From Modestobacter sp. L9-4 (lineage in GTDB: Bacteria; Actinomycetota; Actinomycetes; Mycobacteriales; Geodermatophilaceae), in contig NZ_CP077800.1 in assembly GCF_019112525.1 (NCBI RefSeq), forward strand, positions 372,001-436,000: a stretch of 64,000 nucleotides of DNA, given 5' to 3'. Below, in pieces: positions 7,626 to 16,712 of this stretch (the first letter of the stretch is position 1; each line of letters opens with the position of its first letter). The notes below the pieces were generated by a model. The model saw only the letters and a program-made list of their open reading frames with translations. It made no database searches and was not told the origin of the DNA. Made by a program: the position numbers and the translations under genes.

Positions 7626-8909
7626 GTGCGTGCCCGGGCCCAGGCGTGGGGCGGGCGCCTGCTGGCGCGGCGGCTGTCGCGCAAGGGCATCGACCTGGCC
7701 AGCCTGACCTTCATCCCGGCGCCGGCGAAGGTGCCGCTGCAGCGCATCGGCACCGACCCCGTGCCCCGACTGGCCGAGCTGCGGGCGACCGACCCGGTGC
7801 ACCGGATCGAGCTGCCGTTCGACTTCTCCGTCTACCTGGTCACCGACACCGAGCAGGTGCGTGCGGTGCTGGCCAACCGGGACGACTACAGCAACGACAT
7901 CCGGCACCTGCTGCCCGGCACCGGCGGCACGACCTCCGGCTCGGACATCGGCGGGCTGGGCTTCACCGACGCCCCGCTGCACACCCGGCTGCGCAAGATC
8001 ATCACGCCCGAGTTCACGATGCGCCGGCTGGCCCGGCTGGAGCCGATGATCGAGGCGATCGTCGAGAGCCAGCTCGACGAGCTGGCCGCCGCCGGCGCGG
8101 ACGGGACGCCGGTCGACCTGGCCAAGGCGCTGTCCTTCCCGGTGCCGTTCCAGACGATCTGCGCGCTGCTGGGCCTGGAGCTGTCCGACCGGGACGCCTT
8201 CGCCCGGCTCGGCGTGCAGCGCTTCGACATCACCTCCGGTGCCGCCGCGGCCTTCGGCGCGGTCTCCGAGCAGCGCGAGTTCCTCTTCGACGCCGTCGCC
8301 CGCCAGCGCCGGGAGCCCGGCCCCGGGCTGATCGGGCAGATCATCCGCGACGAGGGCGACGCCATCTCCGACGTCGACCTCGCCGGCCTGGCCGACGGGG
8401 TGTTCACCGGCGGCTACGAGACCACCGCCGGGATGATCTCGCTGAGCACCCTGGTGCTGCTGCGCGACCCCGCGCACGCCGAGCTGGTGCGCAGCGGCAC
8501 CCGCAAGGACGTCGACCGGGTCGTGGAGGAGCTGCTGCGCTACCTGTCGGTGGTGCAGATGGCCTTCCCCCGCTTCGCCCGGCACGACATGGACCTGATG
8601 GGGACCCCGCTCAAGGCCGGTGACGTGGTGCTGGCCTCCCTCAGCGGGGCCAACCGCGACCCGCTGTCGGCCGGCGACTCCCCCGAGGCGTTCGACCCCG
8701 CGCGGGTGCCCACCAGCGGTCACCTGGCCTTCGGGCACGGCGCGCACCGCTGCATCGGCGCGGAGTTGGCCCGGATGGAGCTGCGCATCCTGCTGCCGGC
8801 GCTGCTGCGCCGGTTCCCCGACCTCGCGGTGGCCGTGCCGCAGTCGGAGCTGCGCTTCCGCGAGCTGTCCTTCGTCTACGGCATCGACGAGCTGCCCGTC
8901 ACCGTCTGA
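7626..8909 (+). CDS. cytochrome P450
   Basis: About 427 residues from GTG 7626. The haem ligand Cys is in FGHGAHRCIGAELARMELR; the ExxR motif is in VVEELLRYLS plus FARHDM; the I-helix segment ADGVFTGGYETTAG has the acid-alcohol ET pair but GG in place of the usual AG. It is a soluble monooxygenase needing ferredoxin electrons. Substrate unknown; the nearby desaturase, its reductase and the olefin genes make a lipid plausible. The start is uncertain: a strong AGGAGAGG at 7526-7533 has no in-frame ATG/GTG/TTG just after it. Bases 7399-7625 otherwise hold no gene that I can see. Confidence 0.9.
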   Translation: MRARAQAWGGRLLARRLSRKGIDLASLTFIPAPAKVPLQRIGTDPVPRLAELRATDPVHRIELPFDFSVYLVTDTEQVRAVLANRDDYSNDIRHLLPGTGGTTSGSDIGGLGFTDAPLHTRLRKIITPEFTMRRLARLEPMIEAIVESQLDELAAAGADGTPVDLAKALSFPVPFQTICALLGLELSDRDAFARLGVQRFDITSGAAAAFGAVSEQREFLFDAVARQRREPGPGLIGQIIRDEGDAISDVDLAGLADGVFTGGYETTAGMISLSTLVLLRDPAHAELVRSGTRKDVDRVVEELLRYLSVVQMAFPRFARHDMDLMGTPLKAGDVVLASLSGANRDPLSAGDSPEAFDPARVPTSGHLAFGHGAHRCIGAELARMELRILLPALLRRFPDLAVAVPQSELRFRELSFVYGIDELPVTV

Positions 8910-8925
8910 CCGGCCCGGCCCGGGC

Positions 8926-10026
8926 TCAGCGCGCCCGGGGACCGGGGTGCTGCAGGTCCGGGGGCAGCGGCTCGCCCGGGTCGTAGACCAGCGGGGCGTC
9001 GCCGTCGGCGACCGCGGCGCGTGCGTCGGCGAGCCCGAAGCGGCTGCGGACCCGGTCCAGGAAGTGCGGTTCGTCCAGCCGCACCAGCTCCGACCGCTGC
9101 GCGGCCCCGTAGACGGTGACCCAGTCACCGGGGTCGAGCACGCCCCGCAGCTGCCCGTCCACGCTCACCGCCACCTGCCCGGACCGCCCCAGCACCCGGA
9201 CGCCGACCCGGTGCCGGGACGACAGCACCAGGCTCCGGTCGAACACCATGTGCGGCGCGACCGGGGTGAAGACCAGCGCCTCCAGGTCCGGGGAGAGCAC
9301 CGGCCCACCTGCGGCGAAGCTGTAGGCCGTCGACCCCGTGGCGGTGGAGACCACCAGGGCGTCGGCGGAGTAGGAGGCGAACAGCCGGCTGTCGACGTAG
9401 AGGGCGAGGCTGGCCTGCCGGTCCCGGGCGAGCTTCTCGAACACCACGTCGTTGAGGGCCAGCACCTCCAGCGGGACGCCCCAGCCGACCTCCTGCGCGC
9501 TGCCGGGCCGCACCGCCGGGGCGGGCAGCGCCGGGCCGCGGCCGTAGCGCAGCAGCGCGTCCATGCCCTCGGGCAGCTCCAGGGGGCGCGAGGCGCGCAT
9601 GGTCAGCATCATCCGGGCGTCGATCACCACCTCGCCGTCCACGACCGCCTGCAGGGCCTCCTCCAGCCGGTCGACGACGACCTCGGTGAGGAAGCCCACC
9701 CGACCGACGTCGACGCCCAGCACCAGTGCCCCGGCGGCGGCCGCCACCCGGGCGCCGCGCAGGAACGTGCCGTCGCCGCCGACGGTGACCACCAGGTCCG
9801 GGTTGCCGGCGAGCGCGGCCTCCTCGTGCGCGGGACGGCGGGCGTCGGAGTCGCTCCACACGTCGATGTCGACGCACGGGACGTCGCGCGCCGCCGCCCA
9901 GTCGCGCACCCGCTGCGCCGCGGCGCGGGCCACCGGCTTGCCCTCGTGCACGACCAGGCCGATCCGGGCGACCACCCGCCGGTTCCCTGCGGGGGTGCCG
10001 TCCACGCCGTCCTGGGGGGCTGTCAC
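8926..10026 (-). CDS. nadK: NAD(+)/NADH kinase
   Basis: About 366 residues from GTG 10026 with GGGAGG upstream. The ATP-NAD kinase signature VVTVGGDGTFLRGARVAA (GGDGT) is followed by GVDVGRVGFLTEV. The second family motif is STATGSTAYSFAAGGPVLSP. It phosphorylates NAD to NADP with ATP or polyphosphate. It stands alone here, divergent from oleA, not in the recN context usual for the main actinobacterial copy. The C-terminal tail is somewhat long. Confidence 0.92.
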   Translation of the reverse strand: MTAPQDGVDGTPAGNRRVVARIGLVVHEGKPVARAAAQRVRDWAAARDVPCVDIDVWSDSDARRPAHEEAALAGNPDLVVTVGGDGTFLRGARVAAAAGALVLGVDVGRVGFLTEVVVDRLEEALQAVVDGEVVIDARMMLTMRASRPLELPEGMDALLRYGRGPALPAPAVRPGSAQEVGWGVPLEVLALNDVVFEKLARDRQASLALYVDSRLFASYSADALVVSTATGSTAYSFAAGGPVLSPDLEALVFTPVAPHMVFDRSLVLSSRHRVGVRVLGRSGQVAVSVDGQLRGVLDPGDWVTVYGAAQRSELVRLDEPHFLDRVRSRFGLADARAAVADGDAPLVYDPGEPLPPDLQHPGPRAR

Positions 10027-10165
10027 CCGGGCATCCTCCCCTCCCCCGGACCGGCCGCACACCCCCGGTGGGGTCACCGCCACAGGTGTGATGCCCGCCG
10101 CGGGTGAACGGCCCACGGCATACCGGTGACCACCCCGGGTAGTGCCGAGTGAGAACAGGGGGCCG

Positions 10166-10185
10166 CACGTGGAATCGCGCACGTG
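10166..10185. repeat. paired CACGTG palindromes before oleA
   Basis: Two CACGTG sites (10166-10171 and 10180-10185), each inside GCACGTGG-like context, start 14 bases apart in the NAD kinase/oleA intergenic region. They could be a regulator site; the second overlaps a possible GTG start at 10183. Confidence 0.3.
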
Positions 10186-10221
10186 GCAAAGTCGGACTCC
10201 CTCGACGACTGGACCCCGCCC

Positions 10222-11247
10222 ATGAGTGGCAACGCCACGCACCGTTTCCGCAACACCAGCGTCCTGACCGTGCAGACGGCGGACGCCTCCCAGGTGATCA
10301 CCTCCGACGCACTCGACGAACAGCTCGCCGCCACCTACCGCCGGGTGGGGCTGCGGCCGGGGATGCTCGAGCGGCTGGCCGGCATCCGTGAGCGCCGGTG
10401 GTGGGCCGACGGCGTGACCTTCGTCGACGGCGCCGCGATGGCCGGCGCCAAGGCGATCAGCGAGAGCGGCGTCGACCCGGCGTCCATCGGCCTGATGATC
10501 AACACCTCGGTGAGCCGGCGGTGGCTGGAGCCCTCCACCGCGGTCGCGGTGCACTCCGCCCTCGGCCTGCCGCGCTCCGCGCAGAACTTCGACGTGACCA
10601 ACGCCTGCCTGGGCTTCGTCAACGGCATGGAGCTGGCCGCCGCGATGATCGACTCCGGCATGGTCGACCACGCCCTGATCGTCAACGGCGAGGACTCCCG
10701 GATCGTGCAGGAGCGCACCATCGAGCGGCTGCAGGGCCCCGACGTCACCTCCCGCGACGTCATCGCCCAGTTCGCCACCCTGACGCTGGGGTCCGGGGCG
10801 GCGGCGATGGTGCTCGGCCGCAGCGACCAGCACCCGGAGGGCCACCGGCTGGTCGGCTCGGTCAGCCGCGCGGGCACCGAGCACCACGAGCTGTGCATCG
10901 GCGACAACGACGAGATGCGCACCGACCTCAAGGGCCTGCTGGACGCCGGCATCGCCCTGTCGCTGGACATGTGGGACGAGGCCGAGCCGGAGTTCGACTG
11001 GCGGCGCGGCATGGACCGCTACGTCATCCACCAGGTCTCCAAGGTGCACACCGCGACGATGGTCGCCAAGTTCGGCATCGACGAGTCCAAGGTGCCGCTG
11101 ACCTTCCCGACTCGCGGCAACCTCGGTCCGGCCGCGGTGCCCTTCACCCTCGCCGGGCAGCAGGACTCCCTGGTCGACGGCGACCGGGTGCTGCTGATGG
11201 GCATCGGCTCGGGCCTGAACGCCTCCTGCCTCGAGATCGCCTGGTGA
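10222..11247 (+). CDS. oleA: OleA, acyl-CoA head-to-head condensing thiolase
   Basis: About 341 residues of the thiolase/KAS III fold. The catalytic Cys is in DVTNACLGFVNG, His in YVIHQVSKVHT and Asn in TRGNLGPAAVP. OleA condenses two fatty acyl-CoAs to a 2-alkyl-3-ketoacid, the first step of long-chain olefin biosynthesis. The identity is set by the neighbours oleBC and oleD rather than fabH genes. ATG 10222 gives the OleA-like start MSGNATHRFRNTS; GTG 10183 would add 13 residues. The stop overlaps the oleBC start (GTGA). Confidence 0.92.
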   Translation: MSGNATHRFRNTSVLTVQTADASQVITSDALDEQLAATYRRVGLRPGMLERLAGIRERRWWADGVTFVDGAAMAGAKAISESGVDPASIGLMINTSVSRRWLEPSTAVAVHSALGLPRSAQNFDVTNACLGFVNGMELAAAMIDSGMVDHALIVNGEDSRIVQERTIERLQGPDVTSRDVIAQFATLTLGSGAAAMVLGRSDQHPEGHRLVGSVSRAGTEHHELCIGDNDEMRTDLKGLLDAGIALSLDMWDEAEPEFDWRRGMDRYVIHQVSKVHTATMVAKFGIDESKVPLTFPTRGNLGPAAVPFTLAGQQDSLVDGDRVLLMGIGSGLNASCLEIAW

Positions 11248-13817
11248 CCGTTCCCACCTCTGTGCCCGACCTCCCGCCGGGCCTGCCCGGGATCGACCCG
11301 GCGTGGTCCCGGCGGGTCACGGTGGCCGACGCCACCGGCACGAAGCACGAGTGGCACCTGCTCGACAACGGCGTGACCGACCCGGTCGGCACGCTGCTGT
11401 GCGTCCACGGCAACCCCACCTGGTCCTACCTGTGGCGCCGGCTGGTCGCCGCGGCCCCGCCCGGCTGGCGGGTCATCGCCCCCGACCAGCTCGGCATGGG
11501 CTTCTCCGAGCGGGTGGGCGAGCTGCGCCCGCTGGCCCAGCGGGTGGCCGACCTCGGCGACCTCACCGCCGCCCTCGGCGTCACCGGCCCGGTCATCACC
11601 GTCGGCCACGACTGGGGCGGGGTCATCTCGCTGGGCTGGGCGCTGCAGCACCGCGACCAGCTGCGCGGCGTCGTCCTGACCAACACCGCGGTCGCCATGC
11701 CGCCGGGCGACCTCGGCCCGGCACTGATCCGCCTGGCGCACGCGCCGGGCGTGCGCCCCGCGGCCACCGTCGGCACCCCGCTGTTCGTGCGCGCCACCAC
11801 CGCGCTGTCCCGCCCCGCCCTGCCGGCCGCCGTGCGGGACGCGTTCGCCGCGCCGTACGCCTCCGCCGACCGCCGGGGCTCCGTCGGGGACTTCGTCGCC
11901 GACATCCCCTTCGCCCCCGGGCACCCCTCCCGCGCCACCCAGGAGGCGATCGCCGAGGGCATCCGCGACCTCGACGTCCCGGCCCTGCTGCTGTGGGGCC
12001 CGCGCGACCCGGTCTTCGGCGAGCGCTACCTGGCCGACCTCCGCGGCCGGCTGCCGCAGGCGGAGCTGCACCGCTACGAGGGCGCCTCGCACCTGGTGCA
12101 GGAGGACGCCCCGGAGTACGCGAGGGCGATCGCCCAGTGGGTCGCCGACCTGGCCGAGGGGCGCTCCCCCGCCGCGGCGCGGCCGGTCGCACCCACCCCC
12201 GACCGGCACCCGTGGTCGGCGCTGACCGACCGCGCCACCGACGACTCCCCCGCCGTGGTCGAGGTCGGGGGCGACACGGTCAGCTGGGCCGCGCTCTCCC
12301 GCCGGGTCGAGGACCTCGCCGCCGGGCTGGTCGCCGCCGGCATCGGGCCGGGCACCCGGGTGGGCATGCTGGTCGAGCCCTCCGCGGACCTCACCGCCAC
12401 CGTCTACGCCGTCTGGCGGGCCGGGGCGGTCATCGTGGTCGCCGACAAGGGCCTGGGGCTGCGCGGGATGCGCCGGGCGCTGCGCGGCGCCGGTGTCGGC
12501 GCGGTCGTCGGCAGCGCGCAGGGGCTGGCCGCCGCCCGGGTGATGGGGCTGCCCGGCACCCGCATCGCCGCCGGCGGGCTGTCCGGTGCCGCCGCCCGCG
12601 CGCTGGGCGCCACGACCACCCTCGCCGAGCTCGAGCAGCGCGGGGCCACCGCGGCCGCACCTGCCGTCGCCGCGCCGGACGCCGACTGCGCCGTCCTGTT
12701 CACCTCCGGCGCGACCGGCCCGGCCAAGGGCGTGGTCTACACCCAGCGGCAGGCCGTCGCCCAGCTGGACCTGGTGCGCTCGACCTACGGCCTCACCCCG
12801 GCCGACCGGCTGGTCGCCGCCTTCGCGCCGTTCGCGATCCTCGGCCCCGCGCTGGGCATCGGCTCCGTGGTGCCCGACATCGACGTCACCGCACCCGGCT
12901 CGCTCACCGCCGCCAAGCTCGCCGACGCCACCGCCGCGGTCGGCGGCACCGTGGTGTTCGCCTCCCCCGCGGCACTGCGCCGGGTGGTGGCCACCGCCGG
13001 TGAGCTCACCGACGCCCAGCGCAGCGCGCTGGGCGGGGTGCGGCTGCTGATGTCGGCGGGTGCACCGGTGCCGCTGTCGCTGTTGCAGCAGCTGCACACC
13101 GTGCTGCCGGCCGCCGAGGCGCACACGCCCTACGGGATGACCGAGGCGCTGCCGGTCACCGACGTGTCGGCCGGTCAGGTTGCGGCCGCCGGGGCCGGCA
13201 ACGGCGTCTGCGTCGGCGCCCCGCTCGCCGGGGTGGAGGTGCGGGTCAGCGCGCTGACGCCCACCGGCCGCGCCGAGGGCGACCTGACCGACACCCCTGA
13301 GCTCACCGGTGAGGTCTGCGTGCGGGCCGCGCACGTCAAGGACCGCTACGACGCGCTGTGGGCCACCGAGCGGGTCTCCTCCCGCAACCCCGGCTGGCAC
13401 CGCACCGGCGACGTCGGGCACCTCGACGCCGAGGGCCGGTTGTGGATCGAGGGCCGGCTGCCGCACGTGGTCACCACCGCCACCGGCGTGGTCACCCCGG
13501 TCGGCGTCGAGCAGCGGGTCGAGACCCTGCCGGACGTCACCGCGGCCGCGGTCGTGGGCGTGGGCCCGGCCGGTGCGCAGGTCGTCGTGGTCGTCGTGGT
13601 CCCGGCCGGGAGCCCCGAACGGGCCCGGCTGGCGACCGCCGGCACCGACCTCGCCGCGGCGGTGCGCGCGGCGGCCGGCACCGAGGTGGCGGCGGTGCTG
13701 ACCACCGGGCGGCTGCCGGTCGACATCCGGCACCAGTCCAAGGTCGACCGCACCGCGGTCGCCCGCGCGGCCGGCGCCCTGCTGGCCGGCTCGGGCGGGT
13801 CCCGGCGCCGGTCGTGA
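11244..13817 (+). CDS. oleBC: OleBC fusion: beta-lactone decarboxylase plus beta-lactone synthetase
   Basis: 857 residues. Residues about 1-300 are an alpha/beta hydrolase of haloalkane-dehalogenase type, with HGNPTWSYLWRRL and the Asp-nucleophile elbow VGHDWGG (OleB). Residues about 315-857 are an AMP-dependent ligase-fold protein with LFTSGATGPAKGVVYTQ (P-loop), YGMTEALPVTD and WHRTGDVGHLD (OleC). By family knowledge OleC closes the beta-hydroxy acid to a beta-lactone and OleB removes CO2 to give the cis-olefin. OleB-OleC fusions are typical of actinobacteria. GTG start overlaps the oleA stop. Confidence 0.93.
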   Translation: MTVPTSVPDLPPGLPGIDPAWSRRVTVADATGTKHEWHLLDNGVTDPVGTLLCVHGNPTWSYLWRRLVAAAPPGWRVIAPDQLGMGFSERVGELRPLAQRVADLGDLTAALGVTGPVITVGHDWGGVISLGWALQHRDQLRGVVLTNTAVAMPPGDLGPALIRLAHAPGVRPAATVGTPLFVRATTALSRPALPAAVRDAFAAPYASADRRGSVGDFVADIPFAPGHPSRATQEAIAEGIRDLDVPALLLWGPRDPVFGERYLADLRGRLPQAELHRYEGASHLVQEDAPEYARAIAQWVADLAEGRSPAAARPVAPTPDRHPWSALTDRATDDSPAVVEVGGDTVSWAALSRRVEDLAAGLVAAGIGPGTRVGMLVEPSADLTATVYAVWRAGAVIVVADKGLGLRGMRRALRGAGVGAVVGSAQGLAAARVMGLPGTRIAAGGLSGAAARALGATTTLAELEQRGATAAAPAVAAPDADCAVLFTSGATGPAKGVVYTQRQAVAQLDLVRSTYGLTPADRLVAAFAPFAILGPALGIGSVVPDIDVTAPGSLTAAKLADATAAVGGTVVFASPAALRRVVATAGELTDAQRSALGGVRLLMSAGAPVPLSLLQQLHTVLPAAEAHTPYGMTEALPVTDVSAGQVAAAGAGNGVCVGAPLAGVEVRVSALTPTGRAEGDLTDTPELTGEVCVRAAHVKDRYDALWATERVSSRNPGWHRTGDVGHLDAEGRLWIEGRLPHVVTTATGVVTPVGVEQRVETLPDVTAAAVVGVGPAGAQVVVVVVVPAGSPERARLATAGTDLAAAVRAAAGTEVAAVLTTGRLPVDIRHQSKVDRTAVARAAGALLAGSGGSRRRS

Positions 13818-13835
13818 GGGTCCGGTCGTGAGGGT
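13808..13835 (+). repeat. 14-bp tandem duplication at the oleBC/oleD junction
   Basis: CCGGTCGTGAGGGT occurs twice back to back (13808-13821, 13822-13835). The first copy carries the oleBC stop and the second the oleD GTG start. It looks like a slip duplication that separated two formerly overlapping genes. Confidence 0.7.
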
Positions 13836-14790
13836 GCTCGTCACCGGCGCCAGCGGCATGCTGGGCCGGGCCACGGCACAGCGGCTGCTGGACCGCGGCG
13901 ACGACGTCACCGTGCTCCAGCGCCGGCCGGCCGGGCTGGCCTGCGCGCAGGTGCTCGGCGACGTCGCCGACCCCGCGGTGGTGGCCCGGGCGGTGGCCGG
14001 GCAGGACGCCGTGCTGCACCTGGCTGCCAAGGTCGACGTCACCGGGCCGTGGGCGGAGTACGAGCGGGCCAACGTCACCGGCACCCGCACCGTGCTGGCC
14101 GCCTGCGCCACGGCGGGCGTGGGCCGGCTGGTGCACGTCTCCTCCCCCTCGGTGGCGCACGGCGGGTCGGCGCTGGTCGGGGTGGGTGCCGAGCCCGCCG
14201 ACCCGGCCGGGGCCCGCGGGAACTACTCGCGGTCCAAGGCCGTGGCCGAGCTCGAGGCGCTGGCCGCCGACTCCCCCGCACTGGCCGTGCTCGTGGTGCG
14301 CCCGCACCTGGTGTGGGGTCCCGGTGACACGCAGCTGGTCGGCCGGATCGTCGAGCGGGCCCGCACCGGCCGGCTGCCGCTGATCGGCTCGGGGGCGGCG
14401 CTGATCGACACCACCTACGTCGACAACGCCGCCGGCGCGCTGGTGGCCGCCCTCGACGCGTGCGGTCCCGTGCACGGCGAGGCGCTGGTGGTCTCCAACG
14501 GCGAGCCACGGCCGGTCGGTGAGGTCATCGCCCGGCTGTGCCGCGCCGCCGGGGTCCCCGAGCCGCACCGCCGGGTGCCGTTCGGGCTGGCCTGGGCCGC
14601 CGGTGCGGCGGTCGAGAGCGTCTGGTCGCTCACCGGCCGCCGGGAGACCCCGCCGCTGACCCGGTTCCTCGCCGAGCAGCTGGCCACCGCCCACTGGTTC
14701 GACCAGCGCCGCACCCGCGAGGCGCTGCACTGGACACCGGAGGTCACGCTGGACGAGGGGTTCGCCCGGCTGGCCGCAGCAGCGCACTGA
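13828..14790 (+). CDS. oleD: OleD, NADPH-dependent 2-alkyl-3-ketoacid reductase
   Basis: A 320-residue extended SDR. N-terminal Rossmann motif TGASGMLG; catalytic Ser in HVSSPS and Tyr-Lys pair in NYSRSKAVAE. OleD reduces the OleA product to the 2-alkyl-3-hydroxy acid that OleC then cyclises. It is third in the oleA-oleBC-oleD operon, 10 bases after oleBC. The start is GTG 13828 (VRVLVTGASG), fixed by the Rossmann motif beginning within the first five residues. Confidence 0.92.
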   Translation: MRVLVTGASGMLGRATAQRLLDRGDDVTVLQRRPAGLACAQVLGDVADPAVVARAVAGQDAVLHLAAKVDVTGPWAEYERANVTGTRTVLAACATAGVGRLVHVSSPSVAHGGSALVGVGAEPADPAGARGNYSRSKAVAELEALAADSPALAVLVVRPHLVWGPGDTQLVGRIVERARTGRLPLIGSGAALIDTTYVDNAAGALVAALDACGPVHGEALVVSNGEPRPVGEVIARLCRAAGVPEPHRRVPFGLAWAAGAAVESVWSLTGRRETPPLTRFLAEQLATAHWFDQRRTREALHWTPEVTLDEGFARLAAAAH

Positions 14791-14840
14791 ACCCCATGAG
14801 CCCCGGCGGACGAACGCGGCAGAGGCGGGAGGAGGCCCCG

Positions 14841-16697
14841 GTGGACACGTTCGAGGACTTCGTCGCCGCGCGGCGCCCGGAGCTGCTGCGCACCGCCCTG
14901 CTGCTGGCCGGCGACCGGGCCGGTGCCGAGGATCTGGTGCAGCGCGCCCTCACCCGCAGCCGCCGCCGGACCGGGGACCCGCTGGCGGCTGCCCGCGCGG
15001 CCCTGGTCACCGGCAGCACCCGCCGCCGCGTGCGCGGTGAGCAGGTGATCGAGTCGCTGCCCGACCCGTTCGCCCCGGCCGCCGCCGGTCCCGAGCCGCT
15101 GGCCCGGGCGCTGCGCGACCTGCCGGCCCGGACCCGCGCCGCGACGGTGCTCACCGCCTTCGACCGGCTGCCGCCGTCCGAGGTCGCCGCGCTGCTGGGC
15201 TGCCCGGTCGAGACCGCCGCACAGGAGGCCGACCACGGCACCCGCACGCTGTCCGGCGTGCTGACCCCGGACCTGTACGCCCGTCCGGGGCAGGGCGCCG
15301 AGGACCCCGGCCGGCGGCTGCACGACGAGCTGGCCCGGCTCGCCGGCGGGACCGGCAGCTGGCGGCTGGACTCCGGGCAGGCGGTCGCCGACGTCGCGCA
15401 CCGGCGCCGCCGCACCCGCTGGCAGGCCGCGGCCGCCGCCGTGCTGGCCGTGCTGTGCCTGTGCGGCGCGGGGATCTCGCTGACCCGCCCCGCCGCCGAG
15501 CCGGTCCCGGCGCCCGCGAGCCCGACGCCGTCGACCCGGCCTCCCGCAGGCGTCCCGCTCGGGGGCTACCCGGCCATCCCGGTGCTGCAGGGCCCGGCCC
15601 GCGGCTCGCTGGCCGGAGACGCGGTGTTCCTCGGCGCCGTCGCGCAGGTGGGCTGGGGCGGTCAGGAGCCCCCGCCGGCCGCCGACCGGGAGGTCGTGTT
15701 CGCCGGCGACACCCCCGCCGGCCGGGTCGCCCTGGTGGTCGGTGAGACCGACGGGGACTTCCGCGGCACCTGGCTCACCGGCCCGGTGGGGGCGTCCGCG
15801 GCGGAGCTGTCGCCCCGCTACGACCGCACCCTGGGCCGCACCCGGCCGGCCACGCTGCTGCTCGGCGGGCCCGGGGACGCGACCCTCGTGGTGGTCGCCG
15901 GCCGGGGCGACGCCGTCGAGGTGTCCGACCGGCTGATGGTCGGCCCGCGCGGCACGGTCGGCCGCGACTACCGGCCGGTCGACGCCGCCGACGGCGCCGC
16001 GGTCGTGGCGGTCCGGACGACGCAGGCCGGCTCACCGCTGAGCGTGCGGGTGCTGCGCGACGGCGTGGTCGTGCACCGGGCCGGGGTCGAGCAGCCACGC
16101 GCCGGCGCGGTCCCGCAGCTGCCGCTGACCTCCCTGCGGCCCACCACGTCACCCCCCGACCTGGCCGTGGTGGGCGCGGCGCTCGGCCAGCTGGCCGCCC
16201 CGCTGGCCGTCGAGCCGGCCGACCTGGAGCCGCTGCTGCTCTGGTCCGGGGAACTGCCCTCGAGCCAGGGCGGGAGCAGCGTGGCGGTCGTCGTCGCGCA
16301 CAGCCCGGGCGGGGCACTGGTGGTCGGGACGGTGGCCGGCCGGCCCGGGACGGTGCTGCCCTGCGGCACCTCGACGCCGCCGGGCTCCACCGACGTCGCC
16401 ACCCTCACGGTGGTGCGCACCTGCGACGTGGCGCTGCCGGGGCTGAGCGGGAGCGAGGACGGCCGGTGGCTGGTGGTCACCGCCCCGCCGGAGGCGGTGT
16501 CGGCCGAGCTGCTGGCCGCCGACGGGCAGGTGCTGGGCCCGCTGCCGCTCACCGACGGTGGGGCGGTCGTCCCGCTCCCGGCCGGTGTGGCGAGCGTGCG
16601 GACGCTCGACGCGGGCGGGCAGGCACTGCGGGAGACGGCGCTGGCGCCGGTGCCCACCGCGCCCTTCGGCGACTACGGCGCCGGCATCGGCGGCTGA
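14841..16697 (+). CDS. ECF sigma-like domain fused to a membrane helix and outer domain
   Basis: 618 residues from GTG 14841, preceded by GGGAGGAGG. Residues 1-150 resemble SigE-family ECF sigma factors: region 2 (FEDFVAARRPELLRTALLLA) and a region-4 HTH (LPARTRAATVLTAFDRLPPS then EVAALLGCPVETAAQEA). The region 2.3-2.4 part looks short and Arg-rich, so promoter melting may be impaired. Residues about 204-222 (AAAAVLAVLCLCGAGISL) are one transmembrane helix. Residues 225-618 are a Pro/Ala linker and a beta-rich domain predicted outside the membrane. This may be a membrane-tethered regulator or a sigma fold reused for another purpose. It follows oleD by 50 bases but function links are unknown. 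Confidence 0.75.
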   Translation: MDTFEDFVAARRPELLRTALLLAGDRAGAEDLVQRALTRSRRRTGDPLAAARAALVTGSTRRRVRGEQVIESLPDPFAPAAAGPEPLARALRDLPARTRAATVLTAFDRLPPSEVAALLGCPVETAAQEADHGTRTLSGVLTPDLYARPGQGAEDPGRRLHDELARLAGGTGSWRLDSGQAVADVAHRRRRTRWQAAAAAVLAVLCLCGAGISLTRPAAEPVPAPASPTPSTRPPAGVPLGGYPAIPVLQGPARGSLAGDAVFLGAVAQVGWGGQEPPPAADREVVFAGDTPAGRVALVVGETDGDFRGTWLTGPVGASAAELSPRYDRTLGRTRPATLLLGGPGDATLVVVAGRGDAVEVSDRLMVGPRGTVGRDYRPVDAADGAAVVAVRTTQAGSPLSVRVLRDGVVVHRAGVEQPRAGAVPQLPLTSLRPTTSPPDLAVVGAALGQLAAPLAVEPADLEPLLLWSGELPSSQGGSSVAVVVAHSPGGALVVGTVAGRPGTVLPCGTSTPPGSTDVATLTVVRTCDVALPGLSGSEDGRWLVVTAPPEAVSAELLAADGQVLGPLPLTDGGAVVPLPAGVASVRTLDAGGQALRETALAPVPTAPFGDYGAGIGG

Positions 16698-16712
16698 GCC
16701 ACCGGGTGGAGC

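Noticed and set aside
13808-13835. Tandem repeat as a mobile-element footprint
   Set aside because: No inverted repeats, transposase or longer direct repeats around it; simple slippage explains it.
11019-14111. 1030-residue minus-strand open frame across the ole genes
   Set aside because: High-GC third-position effect gives long antisense frames; the translation is low-complexity Gly/Ala/Arg with no domain, while the plus strand has the OleBC and OleD motifs.
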